NCBI GenBank assembly: GCA_016287075.1
Contig: JAEEVC010000021.1
Coordinates: 1-48,220, forward strand
Reading direction: 5' to 3'
Source of the DNA: Bacteroidales bacterium
GTDB lineage: Bacteria; Bacteroidota; Bacteroidia; Bacteroidales; UBA932
DNA length: 48,220 nucleotides
Below, in pieces: positions 1 to 8,130 of the stretch. The stretch's first letter is position 1; each line of letters starts with the position of its first letter. Below the pieces are notes generated by a model. That model did not search any database. It saw only the letters and a program-made list of their open reading frames with translations, and was not told the DNA's origin. Position numbers and translations under genes: made by a program.

Positions 1-49
1 CATGGCGGGGAACGGCGGTCGCGGTCGGGGAAAGGGGTTCGTCCGGCTA

Positions 50-173
50 ACTCGCGCGGGGCGACGGAGCACCCCGCGCTCAAACACACGCCGGCCGTCC
101 TGCCGGAACACCCCTTTCCCCGGGCTCCTCTGTAACCGTTCCCCTTAATATCCGCCGCCGCCCTCCGTCCGCC
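50..173. repeat. Dispersed GC-rich intergenic repeat, copy 1
   Basis: About 120 bases here closely match 24623-24740. The shared blocks include gcaccccgcgctcaaacaca, the following cgccggccgtcctg and the later tgtaaccgttccccttaat, in the same order and orientation. Neither copy lies in a plausible coding frame and both are intergenic. The flanks differ, so this is a dispersed element rather than a local duplication. No function is recognised. Bases 1-49 and 174-300 show nothing beyond GC-rich sequence and a small ccctc/gaggg hairpin near 271-289. Confidence 0.7.
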
Positions 174-370
174 GCGCGTTTCCTGTTCCAACGGCACAGG
201 TGTCACGTCAACCCATTCTGGAACATTCAAATCGGAAATGCTTGAACGATAGATATTTGTAGATAATTGCTCCCTCACTTTCGAGGGGGCGATTTCTTGC
301 ATTGTGTTAAGCATCAATAACTTACGATTTGAATGTGGCGCTGGAGTGTCGCGAGTCCCGTTTGGAGCGC

Positions 371-421
371 AAGGGAGCAAAGCAGCAAGGCAGCAGGGCA
401 ACAAGGCAACAAAGCAGCAGG
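371..421. repeat. Low-complexity AGC/AAC tract
   Basis: The stretch is built from variants of gcagcaagg, gcaacaagg and caaagcagcaggg placed end to end, an irregular 8-9 base repeat. It sits in the non-coding region left of galE. Short open frames cross it on both strands, but their translations are only poly-Gln/Ala-like and show no family features. Confidence 0.5.
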
Positions 422-529
422 GTGGGACGTCCGCGGTGTCATTCTGGCTGCTTTTTGTAACCTCGGATGTCCTCCAGGACATTTCAAGACGCATTTCCCA
501 ATATTATTGCGACCGCCGTTGTACAATGC

Positions 530-705
530 CGTCTGCCCGCTGCTCCGCTCCGCCGCTGCGCGATGAGTTGTCCGCTGCTCTGCGCCTTTGCTGTTCGATG
601 TCTGCCTACTGCTCTACATCGCCGCTATGCGATGTGCCGCGAACGGCAAATTGCGGCGGATATTTCCCGCTTGTAGAGCGAATTGCCGGTCTTAAGGAAT
701 TGTGG
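530..705. repeat. Diverged unit of a long intergenic repeat
   Basis: This stretch aligns with about 985-1155. Both run through ctgctccgctccgccgc, then gatgtctgcctactgct, then gccgcgaac, and end near an attgc(c/t)ggtct block. Similarity is patchy, as expected of an old duplication. With 811-1410 it makes a series of related units that fills the space left of galE. No coding frame survives across the units. Confidence 0.55.
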
Positions 706-706
706 T

Positions 707-783
707 ATAATAACCTGCGTCGCCGGTGGCATTTACCCGGACAGGGCTGCGAAGCAGCAGACGCCGGTGATGCAGGTTATTAT
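707..783. repeat. Palindromic element with invariant core, copy 1 (core inverted)
   Basis: Inverted arms beginning ataataacctgc (707-718) and ending gcaggttattat (772-783) enclose a 31-base core at 730-760. The core is the exact reverse complement of the core in the copies at 20861-20891 and 44106-44136. The left flank ttaaggaattgtg (692-704) and the right flank ttctatctcac match the other copies in the opposite relation, so the core is flipped relative to its surroundings. The arms here contain mismatches and G-T pairs. Confidence 0.8.
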
Positions 784-810
784 TTCTATCTCACTAAGGT
801 CGTTTTTGTA

Positions 811-1059
811 CCCTGAGCGCGAAATAACAGTGCGTATATCTCTTTCGCGAAGGGAGGGCGATGGTTTCCGCGGACGAAGTGACGGAGGCCTGCCGAAATT
901 TGGGACGTCTCCGTCAAAAAGGGCCGTTTTTGACGGAGACCGGTCGTTTCGCGGGACGTCTCCGTCACTTGGAGCGATGGAGACATTGTCCACTGCTCCG
1001 CTCCGCCGCAGTGCGATGTGTTGCCCATCGCTCCGCTCTTTTTGCTGTGCGATGTCTGC
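811..1059. repeat. Long direct repeat, copy 1, with a perfect stem-loop
   Basis: About 250 bases from ccctgagcgcgaaataacag onward recur at 1163-1410, an offset of 352. Inside is a perfect 14-bp inverted repeat (907-920 with 927-940, loop gggccg) with the arm gtctccgtcaaaaa. The stem half gggacgtctccgtca then occurs again just downstream at about 952-967. The open frames across this region differ between copies and show no protein family, so it is taken as non-coding. Confidence 0.8.
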
Positions 1060-1162
1060 CTACTGCTTTACTTCATCGCAGTGCGACTTGCCGCGAACGT
1101 CATATTGTGGCATAAATATCCCTTTCGCAGAGCAGATTGCTGGTCTCAGCGCTGTTATAGTG

Positions 1163-1410
1163 CCCTGAGCGCGAAATAACAGTGCGTATATCCCTTTCGC
1201 GAAGGGAGGGCGATGGTTTCCGCGGACGAAGTGACGGAGGCCTGCCGAAATTTGGGACGTCTCCGTCAAAAGAGGCCGTTTTTGACGGAGACCGGTCGTT
1301 TCGCGGGACGTCTCCGTCACTTGGAGCGATGGAGACATTGTCCACCGCGCCGCGCCGCCGCAGTGCGATGTGTTGCCCACCGCTCCGCTCTTTTGCTGTG
1401 CGACGTCTGT
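1163..1410. repeat. Long direct repeat, copy 2
   Basis: This is the second copy of the 811-1059 unit, with scattered substitutions. The internal inverted repeat is kept (about 1259-1271 with 1279-1292). The unit ends about 50 bases before the 3' end of galE, which is transcribed toward it. A third, short relative of the stem region lies at 25834-25896. Confidence 0.8.
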
Positions 1411-1462
1411 CCGCTGTTCCGCTCCGGCGAGGAGCGGCGCTACCTTCCGCCGCGGTGCGGCG

Positions 1463-2491
1463 CTATTTTCCGGCGAGGTGCTTTTCCCAGGCCCAGGCGG
1501 CGGCGAGGGTATCTTCGACGCTGCGTTCGGCCTTCCAGCCCATTTCCCGGTTCGCGAGGGACGGGTCGGCCCAGATGGCCGTGACGTCGCCGGCGCGGCG
1601 GGGGGCGAAACGGTAGTTGAGTTTCACCTTGTTCACCTTTTCGAACGCATTGACCAGCTCCAGGACGGAGACCGGGCGGCCGGTGCCGATGTTGAAGACT
1701 TCGCAGTCCGCTTTCATCTTGCCGTCCAGCATGCGGGAGACGGCGCAGACATGGGCCTTGGCCAGGTCGACGATGTCGATGTAGTCGCGGAGGCAGGTCC
1801 CGTCCGGGGTCGGGTAGTCGTTGCCGAAGATGGAGAGGCATTCGCGGCGGCCGATGGCGGTCTGGGTGATGAAGGGGACGAGGTTGTTGGGGACACCGCG
1901 CGGAAGTTCGCCGATGAGGGCGCTCGGATGGGCGCCGATCGGGTTGAAATAGCGCAGCAGGATGCCCTTGAGCAAACCCTTGGAGGCCTTCACGGCATCG
2001 CGGAGGATGTCTTCGCACATCTGCTTGGTATTGCCATAGGGGGAGGTGGCCGGCTTCCGCGGCGACTGCTCGGTCACGGGGACCTGGTCGGGCTCGCCGT
2101 ACACGGTCGCGGAGGAGGAGAAGAGGACATTGCAACCCCCGTGATTCTCAGCCGCTTCCAGCACGTTCAGGAAACTCTCGAGATTGTTCTTGTAGTACAT
2201 GACCGGCTTCTCGACGGACTCCCCGACGGCCTTGAACGCGGCGAAATGGATGACGGCGTCGATGTCGTATTCCCCGAACAGGCGGTCCACCGCCGCCGGG
2301 TCGCAGAAGTCCATCCGGACGAGCGGGAGGTCATCCCGGCCGGTAATCTTCTTCACGCCCTCGAAACAGGTCGTATCGCAGTTCGAGAAATTGTCGGCGA
2401 CGACCACTTCGTAGCCCGATTCAAGGAGTTCGACGGTCACGTGGCTCCCGATGAAGCCCGCCCCGCCCGATACCAGTACAGTCTTTTTCAT
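1463..2491 (-). CDS. galE: UDP-glucose 4-epimerase
   Basis: Interconverts UDP-glucose and UDP-galactose in the cytoplasm (Leloir pathway; supply of UDP-sugars for surface glycans). The 342-residue protein has the length usual for GalE. It opens with a Rossmann NAD-binding glycine motif, GGAGFIGSH (residues 9-17). The SSSATVYG block (125-132) and YGNTK (152-156) give the Ser/Tyr/Lys catalytic set of extended short-chain dehydrogenases. RYFNPIGAHPS and the RDYID segment are characteristic of GalE over related epimerases. The ATG at 2491 puts the glycine motif at the proper distance from the N-terminus. It stands alone, divergent from dacB, with a -7-like box upstream. Confidence 0.95.
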   Translation of the reverse strand: MKKTVLVSGGAGFIGSHVTVELLESGYEVVVADNFSNCDTTCFEGVKKITGRDDLPLVRMDFCDPAAVDRLFGEYDIDAVIHFAAFKAVGESVEKPVMYYKNNLESFLNVLEAAENHGGCNVLFSSSATVYGEPDQVPVTEQSPRKPATSPYGNTKQMCEDILRDAVKASKGLLKGILLRYFNPIGAHPSALIGELPRGVPNNLVPFITQTAIGRRECLSIFGNDYPTPDGTCLRDYIDIVDLAKAHVCAVSRMLDGKMKADCEVFNIGTGRPVSVLELVNAFEKVNKVKLNYRFAPRRAGDVTAIWADPSLANREMGWKAERSVEDTLAAAWAWEKHLAGK

Positions 2492-2515
2492 GGATCAACA
2501 CGGTTTTGGTGCCTG

Positions 2516-2523
2516 CAAAAATA
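2516..2523 (-). promoter_or_regulatory. Likely -7 box of the galE promoter
   Basis: On the minus strand this reads TATTTTTG, a match to the Bacteroidetes -7 consensus TAnnTTTG, about 25 bases before the galE ATG. No good TTTG was found 19-21 bases further upstream, so the assignment rests on the -7 box and its position. Confidence 0.45.
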
Positions 2524-2615
2524 ATCATTTCTAACTTCAAATCACCACTTTCCACCAAGAAAAAGCCCTTCTGGACTTCCCGGGCAGCAAAAAGGGGGCA
2601 GGAAGTCCCGCTACC

Positions 2616-2648
2616 TTTGCGTTCTCAAAGCGTTTTTTCGTATATTTG
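2616..2648 (+). promoter_or_regulatory. dacB promoter, Bacteroidetes type
   Basis: TTTG at 2616-2619 and TATATTTG at 2641-2648 are separated by 21 bp, a full match to the -33/-7 arrangement. Transcription would start near 2655. That excludes the ATG at 2652 and favours the one at 2676 as the dacB start. The -33 element is also part of TACCTTTG (2612-2619), which could act as an alternative -7 box. Confidence 0.65.
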
Positions 2649-2675
2649 ACCATGCAAACGAATTGTCTTCCAACG

Positions 2676-4184
2676 ATGAAAAGAGCCGTCCTGCCCCTCC
2701 TCCTGCTCGCCGTGGCCCTTCCGGCCGCCGCCCAAGTCCATCCCGCCCAGCGCTATGTCAACCAGCTTGCCGCGGAGGAGCCCCTCCATTCGGCCGCCTG
2801 GGGCGTCGTGGCGAAAGATGCCAGGGGGAAGGTGCTCGTGTCCCTCAACCCCGACCAGAAACTGGTCCCGGCCTCGAACATGAAACTCGTGACCACGGGC
2901 TGCGCGCTCCATGCGCTCGGGAGCAGCTACCGCTTCGAAACGAAGCTCGGCTACAGCGGGGAGATCCGGGACGGGGCCCTCGAAGGGGACCTGTACATCA
3001 TCGGCGGCGGCGACCCGACCCTCGCGACGGCCGACACCATCGTCATGAAGACCTCCGCCCTTTTCTGGAAATGGAAAACGGCCCTGCGCAGCGCCGGCAT
3101 CCACGCCATCCACGGCCGCGTCGTCGGCGACGGCCGCCTCTTCCAGGGCAATCTCGAGAACAGTTCCTGGGAATACAACGACCTCGGAACCTATTATGGT
3201 GCAGGGGGTAACGGCCTCTCCTTCTATGCCAATGCCCAGGATTTCAGCGTCAGCGCCGGCACAAAGGCGGGCGATCCCGTCCGCGTGGCCGTCAAGTACC
3301 CGCAGACGCCCTGGATGCACTTCGCCTTCCGGGGGACGACCGAGGCGGCGGGGACCGGCAACAGCCTCTACATGTACACGACCGACCTCGCTCCCTACGC
3401 CGAGATGCGCGGCACCTTCGCCCTCGACCGCAAGCCGAAGACCGAGCATTTCGCCAACAAGTTCGGGGCCATGACCTGCGCCTACTATTTCTGGAAAAGC
3501 CTGACGGATTCCGGCTGGGAGGTCTCCGGCGGCTATGCCGACATCGACCGGGGCGGCTACATCCGCGGCGCGGACTTCGTCCCCGCCCAGTTGGCGACCG
3601 ACACCCTGCGCGTCATCGGCTCCACCTGGTCGCCGACCCTCGACCTGATCGCCCGCGAGACCAACTGCCGCAGCGACAATTTCTATGCGGAAACGCTCCT
3701 GCGGACGATCGGGCTGAAAGAGACCGGCCGCGTCGTGTATGACAGTTGCCAGGTAGCGGAAAAACGGGTCCTGGAGCGCTTGGAGGCCGATTTGTCCCAG
3801 GGTATCGTCATCGAGGACGGCAGCGGCCTCTCCCGGCACAACCACCTGTCTCCGGACTTCTTCGTCCGCCATCTGACGGCGATGCGCACCTCCCCCGCCT
3901 TCCCGAGTTTCCTGACATCCCTCCCCCAGCCCGGCGGCAACGGGACCCTCAGGGGCGTCCTCCGCGACGAGCCGGAGGAAGTCAAAGCCCGGATCCGGAT
4001 GAAAAGCGGCTCGATGACCGGCGTCCTCTGCTACAGCGGCTACATCCTCCCCGAAGACTGGGACCCCGCCAAACCCGCAAAGGGAAACATCATCACCTTC
4101 TCCATCATGACCAACAACTGCGACGCGCCCGCGGCGGAGGTCCGGGAGAAAATCACGAAGATCATCAGCCTGCTGGCCAAGTGA
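2676..4184 (+). CDS. dacB: D-alanyl-D-alanine carboxypeptidase/endopeptidase, PBP4 family
   Basis: Periplasmic serine peptidase of family S13 that trims or cleaves peptidoglycan stem peptides. From the ATG at 2676 (502 residues) it begins with a clean signal peptide ending near PAAAQ. The active-site motifs are in order: SNMK (S67, K70), SDN (333-335) and KSG (443-445). The long region between the first and second motifs is the insertion typical of PBP4-type enzymes. The in-frame ATG at 2652 and TTG at 2646 lie before the predicted transcription start and would spoil the signal peptide, so they were not used. The gene is monocistronic between galE and the lipoprotein operon. Confidence 0.93.
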   Translation: MKRAVLPLLLLAVALPAAAQVHPAQRYVNQLAAEEPLHSAAWGVVAKDARGKVLVSLNPDQKLVPASNMKLVTTGCALHALGSSYRFETKLGYSGEIRDGALEGDLYIIGGGDPTLATADTIVMKTSALFWKWKTALRSAGIHAIHGRVVGDGRLFQGNLENSSWEYNDLGTYYGAGGNGLSFYANAQDFSVSAGTKAGDPVRVAVKYPQTPWMHFAFRGTTEAAGTGNSLYMYTTDLAPYAEMRGTFALDRKPKTEHFANKFGAMTCAYYFWKSLTDSGWEVSGGYADIDRGGYIRGADFVPAQLATDTLRVIGSTWSPTLDLIARETNCRSDNFYAETLLRTIGLKETGRVVYDSCQVAEKRVLERLEADLSQGIVIEDGSGLSRHNHLSPDFFVRHLTAMRTSPAFPSFLTSLPQPGGNGTLRGVLRDEPEEVKARIRMKSGSMTGVLCYSGYILPEDWDPAKPAKGNIITFSIMTNNCDAPAAEVREKITKIISLLAK

Positions 4185-4211
4185 CGCCCAGCCAGACCTT
4201 TACCACATTTT

Positions 4212-4243
4212 TTTGATTTTCTAAATCAAAAAACGTATTTTTG
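4212..4243 (+). promoter_or_regulatory. Promoter of the 4342-10863 operon, with a palindrome over the -33 box
   Basis: TTTG (4212-4215), 20 bp, TATTTTTG (4236-4243) fit the consensus exactly. The -33 box is the start of a perfect 8-bp inverted repeat, tttgattt (4212-4219) and aaatcaaa (4223-4230). This could be an operator. It could also be a weak dacB terminator hairpin, since it sits 28 bases after that stop. The predicted leader before the first ATG is about 90 bases. Confidence 0.65.
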
Positions 4244-4341
4244 TACGATTGTAGTGCAGACGTATGCCGGGTCATGTACGGACGCCGGCCGCCTTTCCGC
4301 CCCACAGGGGGTGTATTTACTGGAAATCAATTTATTACAAT

Positions 4342-4509
4342 ATGAACCATCGGTATCATTCCCCTGCTGTACTGCAGGTACGGGAAATCTGCCTGGAAGA
4401 ACGGCTCCTTGACGCGTCGCTCACGCCGGCCCTGACGGTCGAATCCGTCGGACAGGAGGTCGAGGTGAAGGACTACGCTTCCGGCAATTTCAACTTTGAA
4501 TGGGAATAG
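4342..4509 (+). CDS. Small peptide (55 aa) heading a fimbrillin-like lipoprotein operon
   Basis: The product has no signal peptide or membrane segment. It carries a YHSPAV segment near the N-terminus, a central LEERLLDASL segment, and a C-terminus rich in acidic and aromatic residues ending FNFEWE. The ATG at 4342 is chosen because the frame upstream of it shows no protein-like character. The stop lies 11 bases before the ATG of the next lipoprotein, so the two are very likely cotranscribed and perhaps translationally linked. A comparable peptide gene (46469-46618) precedes another fimbrillin-like lipoprotein. Small peptides with a K/R-Y-x-x-P start occur before lipoprotein genes in other Bacteroidales (from memory of the group). 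Its function is not known. Confidence 0.6.
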   Translation: MNHRYHSPAVLQVREICLEERLLDASLTPALTVESVGQEVEVKDYASGNFNFEWE

Positions 4510-4520
4510 GAGGAAGGGTT

Positions 4521-5540
4521 ATGGAAAGAATCATGAAAGGATTTGCACTGCTGATGCTCGCCTGCGGGATGCTGGCGGGCTGCGACAAGGTCCGGATGAC
4601 GGGCAGCGAGATCGTGTTCCAGGCGTCGTCCGTCCCGACTGCGACGCGAACCGCGTACAGCGGCGAGCGGACGTCCGGTTCGGGCGTCGTGAAGGAGCGC
4701 ATCGACTGGGTGAAAGATGACATGATCACGGTCTGGAGCGACAAGGCCCGCACCCTCGACAACGCTCCCTATCAGGACTATATCATCAAGACGGTGGAAA
4801 CGGATGACGACAGGATCCGCAGCCGCGCGACGGTCAAGGCGACGGGCGACAACGGTCTCCTCTGGGAGCCCGCACTGGGACCGTATACGTTCTATGCGCG
4901 CTACCCCGGCGACCAGGAAAAACTGGACGGCAACAAGATGACGGGCACGATCCCGGCGACGCAGACGCTGCTGTACGATTCCGAGACCGGCGCCATCCGC
5001 CCGGACATGCAGTACGCGTTCATGTTCGCGAAAGCGACCGCTCCCGTCGACGCCGAGAAGGTCCTGCTTCCCTTCGCCCCGATGTTCACGGCCCTGGAGT
5101 TCGAAGTGGGCGGCGGCGGGAACGGACAGGTCGACCTGACGTCGTTCAAGCTGACCAGCACCACCGACGCCATCACGGGCGGCTTCGAGGTGGCATGCGC
5201 CAACGGAACGGCCTCCCTGACAGGGACGCCCGGCCTCACGGCATCGCTGGACTTCTCCAACCTCCCGAACGGCAAACTGACGGTGACGGGAACGACGCCG
5301 GTGACGGTGACACTCTTCGGCGTCCCGAAGGATCTGAAGAACCTGACGCTGGAAGTGAAAGGGGACCAGATCCTTACGCGCACCCTGAAACTCTCCGACA
5401 AGAACGGGAACATGCTCAAGTTCGACGCCTGCAAGAAGTACCGGCTCCTCGGCCTGAGCCTCCCGGAACTCCTGAAGGCGGAAGGCGAAGACGTGGACTG
5501 GGACATCCAGGCCATCGGTGAAACCCTGATCTGGGACTAG
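4521..5540 (+). CDS. Fimbrillin-like lipoprotein
   Basis: An exported lipoprotein of 339 residues from the ATG at 4521. The signal peptide ends in the lipobox LAGC. The mature N-terminus has the fimbrillin-family hallmark: a TRTAYSGE segment, then ERIDWVKDDMITVWS. The remainder is beta-rich with no enzymatic motif, ending in DWDIQAIGETLIWD. Proteins of this clan are surface lipoproteins that either polymerise as fimbriae or act as tip or accessory subunits; which role applies here cannot be seen. ATG 4500 would overlap the upstream peptide gene and ATG 4533 would also leave a usable signal, so the start is uncertain by a few codons. The next gene follows after 14 bases. Confidence 0.8.
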   Translation: MERIMKGFALLMLACGMLAGCDKVRMTGSEIVFQASSVPTATRTAYSGERTSGSGVVKERIDWVKDDMITVWSDKARTLDNAPYQDYIIKTVETDDDRIRSRATVKATGDNGLLWEPALGPYTFYARYPGDQEKLDGNKMTGTIPATQTLLYDSETGAIRPDMQYAFMFAKATAPVDAEKVLLPFAPMFTALEFEVGGGGNGQVDLTSFKLTSTTDAITGGFEVACANGTASLTGTPGLTASLDFSNLPNGKLTVTGTTPVTVTLFGVPKDLKNLTLEVKGDQILTRTLKLSDKNGNMLKFDACKKYRLLGLSLPELLKAEGEDVDWDIQAIGETLIWD

Positions 5541-5554
5541 AAAACGAAAGACAG

Positions 5555-8113
5555 ATGAAAACGAGATACATTTCCGCAGCCGCCATCGCGCTGACCTTCC
5601 TTGCCGCCTGCAACAAGGAGGCGGCGCCGGTGACCGCCCTGCACCTGAGAGCCGGCATCGAAAAGCCCTCCGCCACCCGCGTATCCATCGGCCTGGACGG
5701 CAAGGCCCAGTGGAATACCGATGACTTGATTGCCGTCCATATCGGCGACGCCTTCGTGCCGATCCGGATCGAGAACCCCGAAACCGGCGACTTCACGATC
5801 GACACGGAGACATACCATCCGGAAGACCGCAATTATTTCGCCGTTTATCCTGCCGGGATTGCCGTTTCCGATGGCTCCTGGACCGAAAGTTCCCCGCTGC
5901 AGGTCCGGCTCCCCGCCAGCTATGACATCAAGGAGATCGTTGCGGGCGGGAGCGCGGCCGACGCCTTCTCCCGCACGGCCGACTATTCCCCCGTTCCGAT
6001 GGTCGCGGACAACGATCCCGACCAGGACCTCCTCTATTTCCGCTACGTCGGCGGCCTTCTCCGGATTATCTGCGACGATGTCCCCGAAGGGACGACGGAC
6101 GTGAGGGTGACCTTCAACAAGGATGTGACCGGCCTCTATACGGTCGACCTGACGGACCCGGCGACCCCGTTCATCAAGAACCGGGAAGAGGGCACGGCCA
6201 ATACGGTGACCTTTGCGGTCTCCTCCAACGGGCTTCCTGCGGGAGCCGACGCCTTCGCCCTGAATGTTCCCGTTCCGTGCGGGACATACGCCTCCGTTGC
6301 CGTCACCTTCCTCGGCGGCGCTTCGGAACTGTCCACGGAGACCTATGACAACGCTTCCATGACCTTCGCCCGGCGCCACGGAAAGGTGCTGGTCCTCGGA
6401 GAAGGCATTTCCGCCTTCACGCTCGGGGAACTCAGCGACGTGACCACCGAAGCCACCGGCGGAAACAAGATCCTCGGCAAGGATTTCGTTAGTTACAGGA
6501 CCGTCGGCTCCGTCGAGGCCATAGCCCCCTTCGTCCTGGAGTATTCCGCGGACGGGACCAGCGGCTGGACGACGACACCCCCCTCCTGGCTGGTCCCGGA
6601 CAGCCGGAACGACTACAGCGGTTCCACGCACGGCGAGAATGTCTCCATCTCCATCACCCCGCAAAACGATTCCGCAGAAGACACACACGGCAATTCCTTG
6701 AAAATGCGGGGAGCTCATACGGGAGATGCCATCGACCTTTCCCTCAGGAATGTCGCCACGGGCGATGAACTTGCTGCAGACAAGCGTACGACCGCGAACT
6801 GTTATGTCGTACCGCAGGCAGGCGCCTACAAGTTCCCGGCTGTCTACGGCAATGGCCTGAAGAACGGCGTGTACAACGAAGAGGCCTATTGCGCCGTGGA
6901 TGAGAACGGGGATCCCAGACCAGATGACGGAGTCATCGTTGACACCCGTTTCACCTTCAACTACGGCTATCTCGGCCGCTTCCGCGACCATCTGAACAGC
7001 AACATCACCTCGCCTTACATCGCCACCCAGACAGGCAAGGCCTTGACAGCCGGCCTGGTCTGGTCGGACGTCGAAGGACTGGTCACCAATGTCGGGATCA
7101 GCGGATCCCAGGAGAATACCTATGTGACTTTCGATGTTCCGGTCGGGAACATCTGCCAGGGCAACGCCATCATCGCCGTTTTTGCAGACGGCGACATTGC
7201 CTGGAGCTGGCATATCTGGGTAACGGACCGGGATCTTCGGAAGCGGAGCGACTGCCCGGTGGACGGCTATGTTTTTGCCCCGGTGAATCTCGGCTGGTGC
7301 GATACGAAAGACCTGGCCCGGTACGACGAGCGGACCGTCTATGTCCGCGCCCGGCAGACGGAAACGGGCGGCCTGACTTCCACTCCCAAGGTAGTCAAGT
7401 CAAAGGCCGGCCTGATCCAGACGGTCGGCGGCAACAGCACCTGCTACCAATGGGGCCGGAAGGATCCCATCCAGACCGCCTATCTCTACACGGAAAATGA
7501 AAAGACAGAGCCTGTCGTGAAGCAGGTCTTCGGGAGTTATCAGCCGACATCCTTCCGGTTCCCGGACAACGGAACCGATCCGGAAACCGGCGACCCGACC
7601 CCGGACCGCGTCGATCTCGGCACGGTCATCCGGCATCCCTACATCGCCTACTACACGTCCGCCGCGAATCTGGCCGGTTACGCCTGGTTCAATGGATTCT
7701 GGCTGAATCTGTGGAATGCGCAGGTCGGCGGCCAGTACATGGATCTCAACCTTGACGAGATGGCCGTTGTCAAGACCATCTACGATCCCTCTCCGGTCGG
7801 GTACAAAGTACCGAATACGGCCGCGTTCAAGGCGTTGGACGAGAGCAATTTCACGGTGGTCACCGAAGACCGGAACGACGGCCGTTCGTATGGCACCGCC
7901 CCGAATACGCTCTTCTTCCCGAACCAGGGTTACCGCGACGGCTACTTTGACATCCGCTACGACATGACCGCATACTGGAGCGCCCTTGGTTTCCACAATG
8001 CGCATGAATTTTCCGGCTATTGCCTGGCATTCAACTCCACCATCATGACGGCTTACGGCAAGACGACAAAGACCCCGCCGCTGGCCTTCCCCATCCGGCC
8101 CATCGCGGAATAA
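5555..8113 (+). CDS. Large fimbrillin-like surface lipoprotein (852 aa)
   Basis: The lipoprotein signal ends LAAC. Residues of roughly 30-300 form a fimbrillin-like region (SATRVSIGLDGKAQWNTDDL near its start). A middle domain contains the block ANCYVVPQAGAYKFPAVYGN. The C-terminal part has CYQWGRKDP and KTIYDPSPVGYKVP, signatures shared with the next gene and seen in large Bacteroidales surface proteins. These three modules recur in the same order in the 8131 gene, so the two are paralogues. It is the third gene of the operon. It is probably surface exposed; no catalytic residues are recognised and no ligand can be inferred. Confidence 0.78.
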   Translation: MKTRYISAAAIALTFLAACNKEAAPVTALHLRAGIEKPSATRVSIGLDGKAQWNTDDLIAVHIGDAFVPIRIENPETGDFTIDTETYHPEDRNYFAVYPAGIAVSDGSWTESSPLQVRLPASYDIKEIVAGGSAADAFSRTADYSPVPMVADNDPDQDLLYFRYVGGLLRIICDDVPEGTTDVRVTFNKDVTGLYTVDLTDPATPFIKNREEGTANTVTFAVSSNGLPAGADAFALNVPVPCGTYASVAVTFLGGASELSTETYDNASMTFARRHGKVLVLGEGISAFTLGELSDVTTEATGGNKILGKDFVSYRTVGSVEAIAPFVLEYSADGTSGWTTTPPSWLVPDSRNDYSGSTHGENVSISITPQNDSAEDTHGNSLKMRGAHTGDAIDLSLRNVATGDELAADKRTTANCYVVPQAGAYKFPAVYGNGLKNGVYNEEAYCAVDENGDPRPDDGVIVDTRFTFNYGYLGRFRDHLNSNITSPYIATQTGKALTAGLVWSDVEGLVTNVGISGSQENTYVTFDVPVGNICQGNAIIAVFADGDIAWSWHIWVTDRDLRKRSDCPVDGYVFAPVNLGWCDTKDLARYDERTVYVRARQTETGGLTSTPKVVKSKAGLIQTVGGNSTCYQWGRKDPIQTAYLYTENEKTEPVVKQVFGSYQPTSFRFPDNGTDPETGDPTPDRVDLGTVIRHPYIAYYTSAANLAGYAWFNGFWLNLWNAQVGGQYMDLNLDEMAVVKTIYDPSPVGYKVPNTAAFKALDESNFTVVTEDRNDGRSYGTAPNTLFFPNQGYRDGYFDIRYDMTAYWSALGFHNAHEFSGYCLAFNSTIMTAYGKTTKTPPLAFPIRPIAE

Positions 8114-8130
8114 AAAGGAAACGATTCAGG

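Noticed and set aside
304..1460. Several open frames of 60-160 codons on both strands
   Set aside because: They cover repeats, differ between the repeat copies, and show no signal peptide, domain or start context. The Gln/Ala-rich parts come from the low-complexity tract.
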